A DNA stretch of 64,000 nucleotides from Termitomyces sp. T153 (GCA_018296165.2 JACKQL020000004.1:1549773-1613772), one strand, 5' to 3'; positions 36,194 through 48,248 are shown, numbered from the stretch's first letter. Translations and numbers: made by a program. Notes: generated by a model not told the origin, from the letters alone.

Positions 36194-37869
36194 TTAGAAT
36201 TTATACGAGGGAGGTCTTCTGTCTACGGCGATAGTGGACGATGATGTCGCCAGGGTATAATGAGCACTATCCTCTGAAAGACGGGGCCCAGACCCCGATC
36301 TTCTATGAAGGGCCGAAAATCGATTAAAGTCGAAATTTCGGTTGAAACTAGAAACATTGTAATTCTTCAGATCCGGACTTTCGACGGCTCTGGAGCCTGG
36401 AGCAGGATGAGAGAGCGTGAAAGGCTCAATTGGAGTCAATGAACGGGATCCCTCCGACTTGCCTCGAAGCGTACCGAAGCTGGAGCTACTACCGATGTCA
36501 TGTAGCAGGGCGAAGCGACGAAGTCGATTACGACGTCGTTGGTAGTAGAGAATAGCGGCGACAAGTACCGCCAGAATGACCGTGCTTCCTGCAGCAATGC
36601 CTATGATTTCTCCTGTGCGTAGATTAGTGTTGATGGACCCTGAAACCGCTGTCGATGTAGCATTTGAACTCGTAGTACTTTCGGAATTTGAGGTCGGAGG
36701 GGACGTTGGGACCAAAGAGGTGGTACTAAGGGTGATAGTGGGTGTGATGTCCACGCTCGAAGATGAAGACGAAGTTGAAGAAGAGGAAGAAGAGGAAGAA
36801 ACTGCTGTTGTTGTCGTTTTTGACGATGTACTGGAGGTGAGTGTCACGGATGAGAGTGGGTTTGTGTGTGAAGCTGGTGGAGTCAAATCAGCTGGATATG
36901 AGACCATTTTGTCAGAATACGTGTACACGATGTAATCGAGGTCGTAAGTCAGGCTCTGCACATCTTCAATTTCGATCAACAATGTGTGGTCTCCGGCGTC
37001 CAATGAACCATTGGAATAAAATAAGAAATTTCGAAGTGCTAGCACGGCGTTGGCTTGGGGAGGACTTTCTGGGCGATCATACTTCGACGTGGTTACATTG
37101 GAATCGAGGGTATACCGTGCCGTGATGGAGCCAGGAACCCCCGCTGACATCGAACCATACACAGCGATAGATGATCCTAGATAATAAGAATAAGAATATA
37201 GCTTACACTCCCCATCAACAAAAATCAGAGACAAACCTGTAAAGTTGAATGACACGGAAGACCCGACCGTTGTACTCTGGTGAGTAGCATTGTGAAAGGG
37301 AAACGAGACCAGTTCTCCTCCGTGGGAGGTGAACGGACCAATATTGCGACTCCAATCACCATGGTAGATTATGGATGCATCGTCGTCGTCGACGATGACT
37401 TGCTGTCCCTTCCGCACAGAGGTGTCGTTGACAGTAACAACCACGAAGTCCAACGACGTCCGGGTCAAACCTTCTAATAATATCGTATGCGTGCCGTCAT
37501 CCAGCCTCGGCGACTGCCACCATTGACAGTAACTCCCAGCATTGTCTGCCGGAAAATCCGTCTTGTACGATTTCTGTTCATCAATAGTCACTGTCATTTC
37601 CTGAGATTGTTCAAGCGGAGGCGAATGGCCGTAAAAAGCTACTGTATTTCCTGGAAACCAGAAAGAATGTCAATGTCTTTCCTTCATGCGGGTCCGAGCT
37701 ACAACATACCAGTGAAGGTGATATGAATAGATCCAGATGCTGTTCCAGACCATGCGGAAGAATTACCATACCACTGGGTACCACTTTTCGTGGTCCATCT
37801 TCCATTAGACCCGCCTTCGTAGACAAGCTTATTCGAATTAGAATCAATAACAACGAGGCTCTCCGACAT
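36194..37869 (-). CDS. Single-pass plasma-membrane-type protein of an Agaricomycete family
   Basis: The start fits MSESLVVIDSNSNKLVYEGG at 37869; there is an in-frame stop just upstream and no clear signal peptide. Two tandem beta-sandwich-like halves share phrases: GRWTTKSGTQWYGNSSAWSG then TAVTFYG-like, and IYHGDWSRNIG then SSIAVYGSM, each followed by DAGDHTLLIEI-type strands. A Ser/Thr-rich stalk (SSSSSSSSTSSSSSSVD) follows, then a membrane helix (IIGIAAGSTVILAVLVAAIL) with basic stop-transfer YYQRRRNRLRR, and a cytoplasmic tail with SGSGPRLSEDSAHYTL. The 60-bp stretch 37177-37236 has GT...CTAG ends and no stop; removing it restores FNFTGSSIAVYG, so it is an in-frame intron. Function is unknown; a surface sensor is the usual guess. 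Confidence 0.8.
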
Positions 37870-38617
37870 CGCTCAAAAGGGACGGTACCAAGTGAAGCAA
37901 AAAAAGATACGCTGGACAGGCCACAAATATGACGCTTGAGCTCAAGGGCAACCATCAAGCTGGATGTTGAACACACGAAGAGTCTCATCACATCATAGGC
38001 CCAGGTCGATGAGAGATGGGAACTGAGTTATATGGATAGATGCATCGCGAAGCCAACGAACTTGATGAGACGATATATTCAGGGTGGTTGGGCGGAGCTA
38101 TCAGAATCGAGACCACCAACGCCAATGATACTGGTTCAAGTTTGCGAGAAGTTGAAGTCACACTCGGACAGGACTTACTATAATTATATATCAAGTACGT
38201 ATACCTCGCTGCAGTTCTCAACAATTCTACACGCTCATGTCTTCAGAGTTGAGCTGAAGTTATTTGGCTTTACGCGTACAGAGGCCTTGAAATAAATCGA
38301 GTATCGTGGACAACTGTGGAAAGGATGGCCAGTGCAATTGAGTGATGAACTAATCCAGCAGAAGTCGGGGATTGAAAATGATCGTCACTCAAGAATCTTA
38401 ATTGCCGTCTCAGCAAAGTTAGACACACATTGCGGATATATCAGGAAGACCATATATTCCCAACACATCTACCATATTCAGTACATCCAACTACCCAGAG
38501 TTAGACGTCCTAGTACTATCCTAAGCTATCAAATTGATTGTTCTCATTCACTCGCCTGTCCAAATTGAGCTGAGATCAGTCACCGTACTGGAGAGAGCGT
38601 GGAAAGAAAACTGACCT

Positions 38618-40216
38618 TTAGTCAAGCTCATCGATATCGAGGTCACGGGCATCGAGCTCAATGAAGTCGCGTTGAGTGTTTTGATCTTGATTGCTCTGGG
38701 GGATGCTGACGCTTGGGGTATGGTGGAAGAACTTGGTAAAGAAATTGCGTGCCGCAATGCGATCTTCAATGTCGCGGGCGTTGAGGTGATGCTTGTGGTG
38801 GTGGTGGCGCCCGTTCCTGTGAGGACGCATCTTGCCAGCCGCAGTTGAAGTAGTCATGGCAGCAGTACCAGTAGCAGTAGCAGCAGCAGAATCGGAATCA
38901 GCCACATCGCGCTTGCCCTGACGATGGCGGTAGTGAGGGTGGCGATGAGGCTTGCCACCAGCAGCGGGCACACCGGCACCAGAATCAGAGGCGCCAGCAT
39001 CGCTGTCCAGCTTACGCGGTCCTTGGTGGTGCTTGTGCTGATGGGTAACAGCAGCGAAATCACCCGAGACATCATTGGTCACTTCGCGCTGACCCTGGCG
39101 ATTGCGGTTATGGCTGTGGTGATGGGACGAGCTATCCAGTTCACGCTCGAAGAGTTCGTCATCGAAGTCACGCGACGAGTGGTGGTGCTTATGCTGATGG
39201 TGGGTAGGAGCAGCAGAATCAGCCGAGCCACCGTTGGTCATTTCGCCCTGGCCCTGACGATTCCGGTCGTGGCTGGGACGATGAGTGTTGTCCAGCTCAT
39301 GCGACGAGTGGTGGTGCTTGTGCTGATGAGTAGAAGCGACAGAGTCAGAGCCACTGTTAGCCATTTCGCGCAGGCCCTGACGATTGCGGTCGTGGCTGTG
39401 ACGATGAGACGTTGTGCTTTCCAGCTGACGCGACGAGTCGTGGTTTTTGTGCTGATGGGCAGAAGCAGCAGAATCAGCCGAGTGACCATTGGTTGTTTCG
39501 CGCTGGCCCTGTCGACCGTGGTCGTGGCTGTGGCGATGAGGTGCTGCGCTATCCAGCTCACGTTCAAAGAGCTCGTAATCAAAGTCACGCGACGAATGGT
39601 GGTGCTTGTGTTGATGCTTGCGGCCATTCTTGTGAGGACGTGTCTTGCCAGCCGCGGTGGAAGAAGCCGCGGTAGCAGCAGCAGTGGCAGTAGCAGTGGA
39701 ATCAGCATCGTTGTCAGCACTCACATCACGTTTGTCCTGACGGTGGCGGTGGTGGCGGTGGCGGTAAGGTTTGCCGCCAGCAGAGGGTGCACCAACGCCA
39801 GAATCAGAAGTACCTCCAGCACCGGCATGTTGGGCAAAACTGTCCAGCTCACGCGACGAGTGGTGATACTTGTGCTGGTGGGTAGAAGCAGCAGAATTAA
39901 AGCCACCGTTAGTCGCTTCGCGCTGGCCCTGACGATTGCGGTCGTGGCTGTGATGATGAGACGCCGTGTTGTTCAGCTCTCGCTCGAACAGTTCATCGTC
40001 AAAGTCACGAGTGGAGACGGCGACGGAAGAGTGATGGTATTTGTGCTTGTGACCACTCTTGTGGTGATGACTCTCGCCTGTTGCAGCGTTAGACGGATTG
40101 GTGGCAGAGACCGAATCGACGGAGCCAGCGCCATCAGGTTTGTTGACGGTAGGCGCAGCAGAAACGAGGGTGGAAGCGGCGACAGAGGCGAGGAGGATAG
40201 CTTGAGAGTACTTCAT
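38618..40216 (-). CDS. Secreted histidine-rich repeat protein
   Basis: A 532-codon intronless frame. The start MKYSQAILLASVAASTLVSA is a classic signal peptide ending before AP. By hand count about 72 of 532 residues are His. The body is built of about eight modules like HQHKHHHSSRDFD, several followed by DELFERELDS, separated by SHDRNRQGQRE-type spacers with an NG-x-S pattern. Two larger blocks repeat the order GGKP-HRH...RQ(D/G)KRDV, then Ala/Thr-rich, then AAGK-RPH-NGR. The two KRDV sites are candidate Kex2 cleavage points. The C-terminus (ARDIEDRIAARNFFTKFF and ARDLDIDELD) is non-repeat. Likely roles are metal binding outside the cell or a repeat-peptide precursor; neither is shown. Codon use is gene-like, and a TATA box lies upstream. 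Confidence 0.8.
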   Translation of the reverse strand: MKYSQAILLASVAASTLVSAAPTVNKPDGAGSVDSVSATNPSNAATGESHHHKSGHKHKYHHSSVAVSTRDFDDELFERELNNTASHHHSHDRNRQGQREATNGGFNSAASTHQHKYHHSSRELDSFAQHAGAGGTSDSGVGAPSAGGKPYRHRHHRHRQDKRDVSADNDADSTATATAAATAASSTAAGKTRPHKNGRKHQHKHHHSSRDFDYELFERELDSAAPHRHSHDHGRQGQRETTNGHSADSAASAHQHKNHDSSRQLESTTSHRHSHDRNRQGLREMANSGSDSVASTHQHKHHHSSHELDNTHRPSHDRNRQGQGEMTNGGSADSAAPTHHQHKHHHSSRDFDDELFERELDSSSHHHSHNRNRQGQREVTNDVSGDFAAVTHQHKHHQGPRKLDSDAGASDSGAGVPAAGGKPHRHPHYRHRQGKRDVADSDSAAATATGTAAMTTSTAAGKMRPHRNGRHHHHKHHLNARDIEDRIAARNFFTKFFHHTPSVSIPQSNQDQNTQRDFIELDARDLDIDELD

Positions 40217-40343
40217 TTTTATTAGGATGATTAGAGGTAAGTTGAGAGAAGGGGTCAGTCCTGCTGAGAGTTGGGAAGTTTGGTGTAGGCGATACTCAGA
40301 ACCTGCTGAGGATTGGAGAATCGAGAATCAACGAGTGAGCCTT

Positions 40344-40349
40344 CTTATA
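40344..40349 (-). promoter_or_regulatory. TATA box of the His-rich protein gene
   Basis: TATAAG on the minus strand about 130 bp upstream of the ATG at 40216, in an otherwise GC-balanced leader. Confidence 0.45.
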
Positions 40350-41541
40350 CCATGGACGATGAGGCTTGTCACGTTTCCGTAGCGATAGCCATCTGACGGA
40401 TCTGACTACGGGAATATCAAGGAATGATCCAAAGGTCATGCGAAACACAGAGCATCTGTACGTGTGATGCGAACGAGTCGCATTGACATGAAATCCATTC
40501 CCCTGAGATCCGAGTTTAACGATTCGGATATATTTCGCTTGAAAGTGGCGTATTGAATTCGTCTATTCTGAGTTTTAGGACGTGGTTGAAGGCTATCGCA
40601 AGTCATAGATTGGACGTACTAGTCACGCGTCGCGTCACATAATATTTTTCCAGACTATTTTTTGTGCAGAGACTATCGCTGAAACGGCCCCGAGTCGATC
40701 TATTTACCTACAACCTTGGTGATTGATGTAAATCAGAATGACATGATGCGTGGAACCAAGCGATGACTTGTGCTAAAATCACTGATGCTGTATCAACGGC
40801 ACCAATGGCAACTCACTCCAAAACATTGCGAAATCCCGTCATGGCATCAAAACCTCGATGAGCGGTTATTTCAAGTCGTCCATTCTCAGAAAAGAAAGGA
40901 AGAAAGACAAGAGACCTGCATTCAATCACCTGCATAGAATGTATGACCAATCATTGCTCCGCCGTTATATATCATTTTGTTTCGTTAGTACCGGGGAGGA
41001 TCATGATCAAAGCAAAGAACCTTACTGCATCAAGAATATTGTAACGTGGCATCAATCACACCATGACACGACCGTCTCGACGTCTTGATGACAAAACTCC
41101 ATCCTTGACACCAAAGACATAATCGTTATCATCATTGCAAGAAGCTGAGCGCGTTCGGTAGCCGTGAACTCCTCCAGGTTTTGTAGGTACATAAGCTTGA
41201 CCTGCTAAGAAGGGTCACGTAAAGTGAATATCAAAACCAAGCGGACAGAGTTTCCCTTCCAGCACGCAAGGCATAGTTTCGGTATGACTGCGCCCTTGAT
41301 GTATTGATTTCCCTTCGAAGCCGACGCGTTGCAGAGTTGAACATCGAACAGCGAAACGATCAGACATGTACGCAACAAGGGGCCATATGCACCTGACCGA
41401 GAAGAATGGAGAAGATATGAGGTCCATTTAACCATCAGTGCTGTTTTATTACCCTATCACACCAAGGGGTTCCAAGTGATTTAGGTTCAGCAATACAAGA
41501 AGCAAACTGCGATTGTCAACAAGAGAAAAGTCCAATTCACA
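40350..41541. other. Intergenic region, no supported gene
   Basis: About 1.2 kb upstream of the His-rich gene and downstream of RNase H1. Frames at 40858-41088 (+) and 41205-41435 (-) show no domains. No repeat was recognised. Confidence 0.5.
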
Positions 41542-43799
41542 CTAGATATCGTTGAAAGGGTCATCCTCGTCATCTACACAATCTAGGTAATCCTAAAGTA
41601 ACCATGAGGTTAGAAGAAATGGTTTGTAAGGCTGGACTTACGTCGAGATCAACATCTGCGGCATCTATACTCATCACCATCGGTTTCGCGGTTTCTTCCT
41701 GAGTGCTCGGCGCTGGCTCCGACTCCTTAACGTCCTGGGACGTATGGTAGTGTTGAAAAAAAAATCCGACCGACTTGAAAGACTGAACTTACGTTCGGAT
41801 CAACGTCTACGGCATCCACATTCATCGTGATTGGTTTCTCCATCGAGTTTTCAATCTCTTCCTGATCTTTCGGCACTAGCTCCAACTTTTGAGCCTCCTG
41901 GGACACACGGGAATGTGATGATTATTTTCTGACAAGATCGGAAGAATGAACTTACATTCAGATCAACATCTGCAGCATCTACGCTCATCAACATCGGTTT
42001 CTCGTTTTTTTCCTGATCTAACGGTATCGACACCGACTCCTTGGTATCCTGAGACTCATATGGTTGTGTTGACATTCCACAAAAACTTTGACGAGTGGAC
42101 TTACATTCAGATCAGCAGCGATGCCTACCACGTTTACCGCCATTGGTTCCCCGACGAATCTCGCAATTTTTTCCTCAGCCTGCCGTACCAACTCTGACTC
42201 TCTAGCCTCTTGGGACTCACATGGTAGTGTCGAGAATCTCCTGACCAACCCCGCATTCGGTGGTGGAGTTGTCGTAAAGAGTCCCATGCCATGTTTACGA
42301 ACAGGCGTCTTTGGCGTCTTCGAGGGCTTGCTCGACTCTTCTCTGGAAAGCTGGGAGTCCATAGGGCTTACTACTTTGATATTCCCGGGCTGAACAGGAC
42401 CTGTGTTGCAAGGTGAAGGAGGAGGTGGGGGTTGAGCTTGGGACGGTCCAGTTTCCTGTGGAGACGACGACGGAACCTCGATTATCGGAAGCGGAGGGGG
42501 TGGGGGCTGAGATGGACCAGTGGCCTGTGGAGGCAACGATGAAACCTCTATTATCGGAAGCGGATGATGTGGAGAAATGGAGGGCAGTGAGCGTGAGCGG
42601 ACTTGTGCATTTGATGATTCGGTAGACAGCGGCTCCAGATTGCGTGACTCCGTCGAAGCGGGCGCCGAAGACATCCTTGAAAAAGGCTGGTCGTGGCTGA
42701 CCTTCCTAACTTTATGAGGCTGGTTCGTCGACTGTTCAAGTACACCGGCATCGAAATCTAGAGGTGCCAATCTTGGCTGAACCTCGCTACTACCTTCCTC
42801 CCTGAGCCCTTCTAAGAGCTCTTGCTTCGCCTTTGCCCAATCTCTCTCAGGCACAGACGGGAGCAAAGCACCTTTGTTAGCCTGTGCGTCGGCTCCGTCG
42901 TTACCTCTATCGCCACTGTGACCTTTGACATACTCCATGCGGACAGGCTGTCCCACAAGAGCTCGCACCTCCAGAAGAGCAGATACATATTTGATAATCT
43001 CGACGTTTTTCACAGGATTACCCCCTGACGTTCGGAAATTGTTGTATCTCCATTTTGGTAGCCACTGGAAGAAACCTGGGCCATATAAAGTTTAACACAA
43101 AACATAAAGTAGCAGGATTCACACATTTGATGCAATATTGAGAATCAGTCTTGATAAGCAATGGTCTCTTGCTTTTCGGGGTCGTTTCAAGCATTCGCAC
43201 AATCGCCTATGCATTGATTAGTCAATAAGTCAATATTTCATCTAGCAAAGTGAAAACACGTACAATCAACTCTGCTCTGTTGTTCGTTTGATCTCCAGGA
43301 CAGCGTTCTGCTATGTTACTAGACGCACTGAGAAAGGCAGCCAGATAACAAAAGATAAAGTCTGTTACCGTGGATCGTTTTCTTCCCACCACACACCCAC
43401 ACCTGCGACGGAACCTAGCTGACCATTACCCTTGCAAGCCCCATCACAATAGACGATGTCGTGTTCAGTTTCATCTGCTAGATCCTTTGACATTGCACGC
43501 TTCTTCCCTTTAGCATTTGGTGCAACATATCCATAAGGATCGGATCTTGAAGGAACGAATGGCCCAGGGTCTTTGGACGAAGACCCAGAAACGAAAGCTT
43601 CAGCATCTGCTGCATTCGTAAAACTTTGGTACCTGGCTCCAGGAAATCCTTTTGTTTGTTTTTCACAGTCTGTCCTTAGCCCATAGTTCAAAGTTTGATC
43701 CGATTTGGAGCACGAAGCTCCTTACCATGTCAAAAAGACCCCAGTCTGACGGCCTTTCTGTACAGCATAGAATTTCTTGCCTTTGGAAGCTTTTGGCAT
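41542..43799 (-). CDS. Ribonuclease H1 with hybrid-binding domain and exon-repeated acidic tail
   Basis: Cleaves RNA in RNA-DNA hybrids. Starts MPKASKGKKFYAVQKGRQTG, the hybrid-binding domain, which continues after an intron as CEKQTKGFPGARYQSFTNAA then EAFV. The RNase H fold has all catalytic acids: DGACKGNG (Asp, about 43440), NNRAEL (Glu, near 43280), KTDSQYCIK (Asp, near 43150) and GHSGDRGNDGADAQA (Asp, near 42900). A Pro-rich region with a duplicated PLPIIEV phrase follows. The tail is unusual: four related acidic units ending VDAADVDLN-like. The last three are each exactly one phase-0 exon (41956-42048, 93 bp; 41793-41897, 105 bp; 41642-41734, 93 bp). The final exon, 41542-41592, ends DDPFNDI. 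The tail is far longer than in typical RNase H1. Confidence 0.88.
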
Positions 43800-44456
43800 G
43801 TTGACCGGCCTGAGGGGAAGACAGGGATACAAGAGATTGGGGCGATAACGATGGATCCAGACGATCCTCCGGACAAGGGAGTTGAAAAAGGAGCGTGCCA
43901 GATTGGTGTGGTTCGGTTGAAGGTTAAAAATGTCATCACGTGTTGTGACCGAGTCGCGCGTTGACCGTTGACCCCGCGTCTGGGAGTCGATCCTTTCTAT
44001 CTAAGGGATATACGATGGGACTACAGTACTTCTCATGGAATATCTATTCCGGGTGTGCAGGAAGACCATAGAAAAATGCGTGTTTTCGCCGTAGAAGTGT
44101 GCAGACTAAGCCCTTGCTTCACTGATGAACCAGATATCTAATCAAACTTTCCAATTGCAATGAATATACCGTGAGCATAATGCATATTGTGTTTCCCAGA
44201 TTTCAATTATTCAGCACAGTCACAAAAGTCGGCTGTGTCCGCGAATCAAAATGATATCGATGATGTTGTAGGATCCCTCCAGATGTTATTCATGCTATGG
44301 AATAAGTCGCTGATAAATAAGAGATACTACTCGACCAGCATCGTCCCAACCGGAATGGATGTCGTTCGAGTCGAACAAGATGATGAGCAATCAGAGGATA
44401 AATCCGAGTTCCGACAAGACTTGGTTCCCTACAGTCACGGCGGATGTTGAGCAGAT
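43800..44456. promoter_or_regulatory. Divergent intergenic region between RNase H1 and FCP1
   Basis: 657 bp between two divergent start codons. A short plus frame (44187-44450) runs into the FCP1 leader but has no domain. No clear TATA box was identified. Confidence 0.4.
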
Positions 44457-47443
44457 ATGGCGGCCAGCCCGACGGAACTCTTTCTCCCTCCCACCTTCCC
44501 TTATCCCATAAGGATTATATCTATAGATGCACAGCCTGCCTCCTCTATCCAACGTGGCACGCGACTCTTGGGCTATTCCTTCGTCCATATTTCCACTACT
44601 TCCGATGCCAAACCAGAGACCCGCTTCGGCACCTGGGACTCGGCCATCGAAGGCACCCTTGAAAAATGGAATGTCAAAGTAGGAGATGCTATCTCCCAAC
44701 ACAGGGCGAAAGAGCGGCCTGTTGTCGTTGTCGTTGAGCCATGTAAGCACGGTATGCAACTCAGTGGGATGTGTGTTCTCTGCGGAAAGGACATGACAAA
44801 GTAAGTTGAAGATCTTTCCCAGTCTGGATTGTGCTAAATGCCGTCGTAGTACCGACTACACAGGTTTTTCTGATGCATCTCGCGCTTCTATACAAATGAC
44901 CCATTCCGCATTTGGGCCTACCGTGTCTTTTGAGGAGGCCCAGCGAATTGAGCGTGAGACAGCAGAGAACCTGTTAAAGGCACGCAAACTCTCTCTTATC
45001 GTCGATCTGGACCAGACGATTGTCCACGCCACAGTCGACCCGACCGTGGGCGAATGGATCACAGAGGGTGAAGAATGGGAGGCGCGACAAGCAAGTAAGG
45101 CTTCCACGAGCAAAGTCGCAGCCGATGATTCCGAAAATACTTCCTCCGATTCTGACGATGAGTGTAATCCTAATTGGGAGGCCCTTAAAGACGTCAAAAA
45201 GTTTCGACTTGGTCCGGAGTCCTTTGGACCTCGCATCCCACAAAGAGGAAAGGGAAAAAACAAGGCGATTGAGAATGAAGGATGCATGTACTATATCAAA
45301 CCGAGGTGAGAGCGCCGGTCTCCCGGTATATCAGCTTGATGGTTGACGGCTTCTCAGGCCGGGCTGGAAAGAGTTTCTGCAAGAAACAGCCAAAATGTAT
45401 GAAATGCACGTTTATACTATGGGTACGCGAGCATACGCAGAGGAAGTGTGTGCTGCGATCGATCCAGACGGTAAAATCTTTGGCGGTCGTCTCCTTAGTC
45501 GAGATGAAAGCGGAAGTAAGGTTCCATATCTCCTGATCGTGACGAGCTACTGACTCTATTTCGAGGTTTAACTCAGAAAAGCCTACAAAGGTTGTTCCCA
45601 TGTGATACTTCTATGGTAGTCATCATCGATGATCGTGCGGACGTCTGGGAATGGAGCCCGAACCTTGTCAAAGTTGTACCTTGTGAGTGTTTTGTGTGTC
45701 TCTAGTTGCACCGACTGAAATAGAGTCTAGATGATTTCTTCGTCGGTATTGGCGATATCAACTCTACATTTTTACCAAAATTGGAGCCCCTGACTCCTGT
45801 GATCTCGTCTCCCGCTTCTGTGAAGACGTCACCCCCACCTAGTAACCCGGAGAGTCCCGTAGATGTTGCTCAAGATACTGCGTCCGCAGCTACCCCCTTG
45901 GTGGTACCCGAGCCTGCCCCACCTTCCGAGGACGACAATGCCGAACTTGCGAAGACAGCGTTGGTGACGCAAAACCATTTAGCTCTAGAAGCTCAGCTCG
46001 AAGAACGACCTCTGGCGAAGAAACAAGAAGCGCTCTCGGAGGGCGAGGCACCGCATCAACATCACCACCACCACCATGACGATAGGACCATGGATGAGGC
46101 CACACCGAAAGAAGAGGAACCGGCGACGCCCAAGCCTGAGCGGAAAGCTTTGCTGAAAAACGACGATGTCGAGCTGGAGCGTGTGTTCAAGGTATGCATA
46201 GAACTCGAAGTGACGACATTTATTCAACTGGTCTTTCAGATCTTGCGCGAAGTACATAGTCGCTTTTTTAATGCTTATGGTTTTCCCAAAGATCGTAGTA
46301 CTTCGGCCAAGAGACGCGAAAAGTCACCATATGACGTGACGGTACGGCAGTATTTAGATGCTAGAGAATGAACATATTCTTGACGACTTGACAGAGAATC
46401 ATTCCCCGAATACGATCAGAGGTTCTCGAAGGCGTCCATCTCCTATTTTCAAGTGTGATACCCCTCGATACTCGCCCAGAATCCACCGAGATCTGGAAGA
46501 TGGCGCATATGTTCGGAGCTCGATGTTCTACCGAGCTCAAGCCCGATATCACACACGTCGTTGCAGCCAAGGTAAGTTTCTCTTTACCCACGTCATCGTA
46601 TGGCAATATGTGAAGTCTTTCATCAGCGTGGAACCGTGAAAGTGGACATGGCACGTAAGCGGGGTGGCATCAAGATTGTATGGCTTGCATGGTTTACCGA
46701 TTCGATCGCGACGTGGCAGCGTCAGGACGAGGCTCCATATCTTCTGGAGGAGCCACATGCACCAGGGCAAAGTGGTTCAAGCCCAATGACGGATACCCAG
46801 CAGATCTCGTCTGATCCTGAACCAGATGCGGATGACTGGGATGAGGAAATTGTTCCTGAGGTGAAGGATCCGGGAGCGTTGGAGCTTAGTGCAATCAATT
46901 GGGATGACATTAATAACGAAGTGGATGCTTTTCTGAACGAGACTGACGACGAGGACGACGCGCGCAGCGATGGGAGTGGGATGAGGAGCGATTTCGCATC
47001 GGAAGATGAGGATCTCAGTGACATGAGGTAAGCCGGCTTGATTGGTATCCTGAATCGGTGCTGATAATTGCGTTGTGGGCGTTCCTGATAGTGTCTCAAA
47101 CACCCCGAGAATAAGTCGGAAACGACTGCGAAGTGTCACGCCTTCTGATGGTGGGAGTGTGAATGGGTCAGGAAAGATTGATGATGATATTCTCCGGTCG
47201 CCCCTTGCAAAGCGGAAGAAATTGGCTGCGGAGCGCACCGGGTTTTCAAGATTGAAAGATTCGATTTCTGCAGAAGATTTGGCGGGGGATGGTGACAAGC
47301 CTCGTGTGGCGGATTCTCGATTGTTAGCTAAGGTTGCTGAAACTGGGCAAGAGAATGAGGATGACGAAGATAATGAAGAAGAGGACGAAGAAGATGAAGA
47401 AGACGATTTCCTGGCGAGAGAGCTTGAGGAGGAATTGGGATGA
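44457..47443 (+). CDS. FCP1: FCP1, RNA polymerase II CTD phosphatase
   Basis: Dephosphorylates the RNA polymerase II C-terminal domain in the nucleus. Starts MAASPTELFLPPTFPYPIRI at 44457. An EPCKHGMQLSGMCVLCGKDM zinc-ribbon-like block follows, then after an intron TDYTGFSDASRA. The catalytic motif is LSLIVDLDQTIVHATVDPTV (DxDxT at about residue 165, near 45005), followed by MYEMHVYTMGTRAYAEEV and DDRADVWEWSPNL, all hallmarks of the FCPH domain. A His run (HQHHHHHH) and an acidic/Pro linker precede the C-terminal BRCT region, ending KIVWLAWFTDSIATWQRQDE then APYL. The last exons are acidic, finishing LARELEEELG. Several short introns interrupt the frame. Confidence 0.93.
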
Positions 47444-47603
47444 TCATTGCAATGCGAAATGATGGTCTTATTTCTTTTTACCTTGCATTCTTTTGGCGAA
47501 GTTTTTTTTACTAGTCTCGCTTGTATAGTTATAGCTGTATCCTTATGTATTTATTTTCGATTAATATTGCACTTTGGCCCTTCAGTCTAATCACTCTAGC
47601 AGT

Positions 47604-47922
47604 ATGTCTGGCAATCAGTCCACTGTGAGTGGTAACTCTCATCATACCCTACACGCTCTTGAGACTCTGCATATTCTAAAATATCACACCACAGGCATCT
47701 CAGCCTGTTGTTGATTCTTATAGCACGTGCCTCCCCAACCTGCAGCAGTATTCAACATCAAGTGCTAGTGGTCCTCTTGCTTTGGATGCTAGCACTGTTC
47801 AAGACATTCTTGAAGCAACACATTCATCTCCCAGCTGGAAGACATGTGAAGGAACTGTCTGGAGTGGTACTGCGGAGGAAAATATTGAAAATTATAAACA
47901 AATAGTTGGTATTACAGATTGA
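47604..47922 (+). CDS. Possible small two-exon gene, unknown
   Basis: ATG at 47604 with MSGNQST, donor GTGAGT at 47625, acceptor ACAG at 47694, then an open exon starting ASQPVVDSYSTCLPNLQQYS with LDASTVQDILEATHSSPSWK and ending QIVGITD. It would give about 83 residues. CpG is scarce here, unlike neighbouring genes, so a repeat-derived origin is possible. No family is recognised. Confidence 0.35.
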
Positions 47923-48248
47923 GATTATCTTTAAATTTCCTTCTTATACTTGTCATTGTTTGCCTTGAAACTGTCATCTGTACTGTGATAGTGGATGGAA
48001 TCTGATATGGAAGTTTCGGAAAGTGGTCCGGCCCATCATCTTATAATGTGAATGATAACTTCTTTCTCTCTCCACATACGTCTTGTTCAAACAGCTATAG
48101 AACTCCGTTCTGTTGCAACAACGAATACTAACAGATGATAACTACGTTCCTTATGATCCATAAACTACTACTCATACTTTTATTCTTTTCTACATTCCAA
48201 TTGCATCAGCACTCCTATGCACCTGCAATGACGCGACACAACAAGAAC
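47923..48248. other. Intergenic stretch, nothing recognised
   Basis: AT-leaning spacer with no supported frame or repeat. Confidence 0.5.

Noticed and set aside
38924..40225. 433-codon open frame antisense to the His-rich gene
   Set aside because: It is the shadow of a repetitive sense gene: His and Ser codons leave the antisense frame without stops. The protein is Val/Arg/Met-rich with no domain, while the sense strand has a signal peptide and TATA box.
44187..44450. 87-codon frame upstream of FCP1
   Set aside because: It lies in the FCP1 leader and divergent promoter, with no domain or conservation cue.
46055..46078. His run in FCP1 as an engineered tag or metal site
   Set aside because: It is a short low-complexity stretch inside an acidic linker between FCPH and BRCT domains and has no sign of special function.
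47901..47960. Extension of the small spliced gene into downstream sequence
   Set aside because: The frame stops at 47922 and no further donor site fits.
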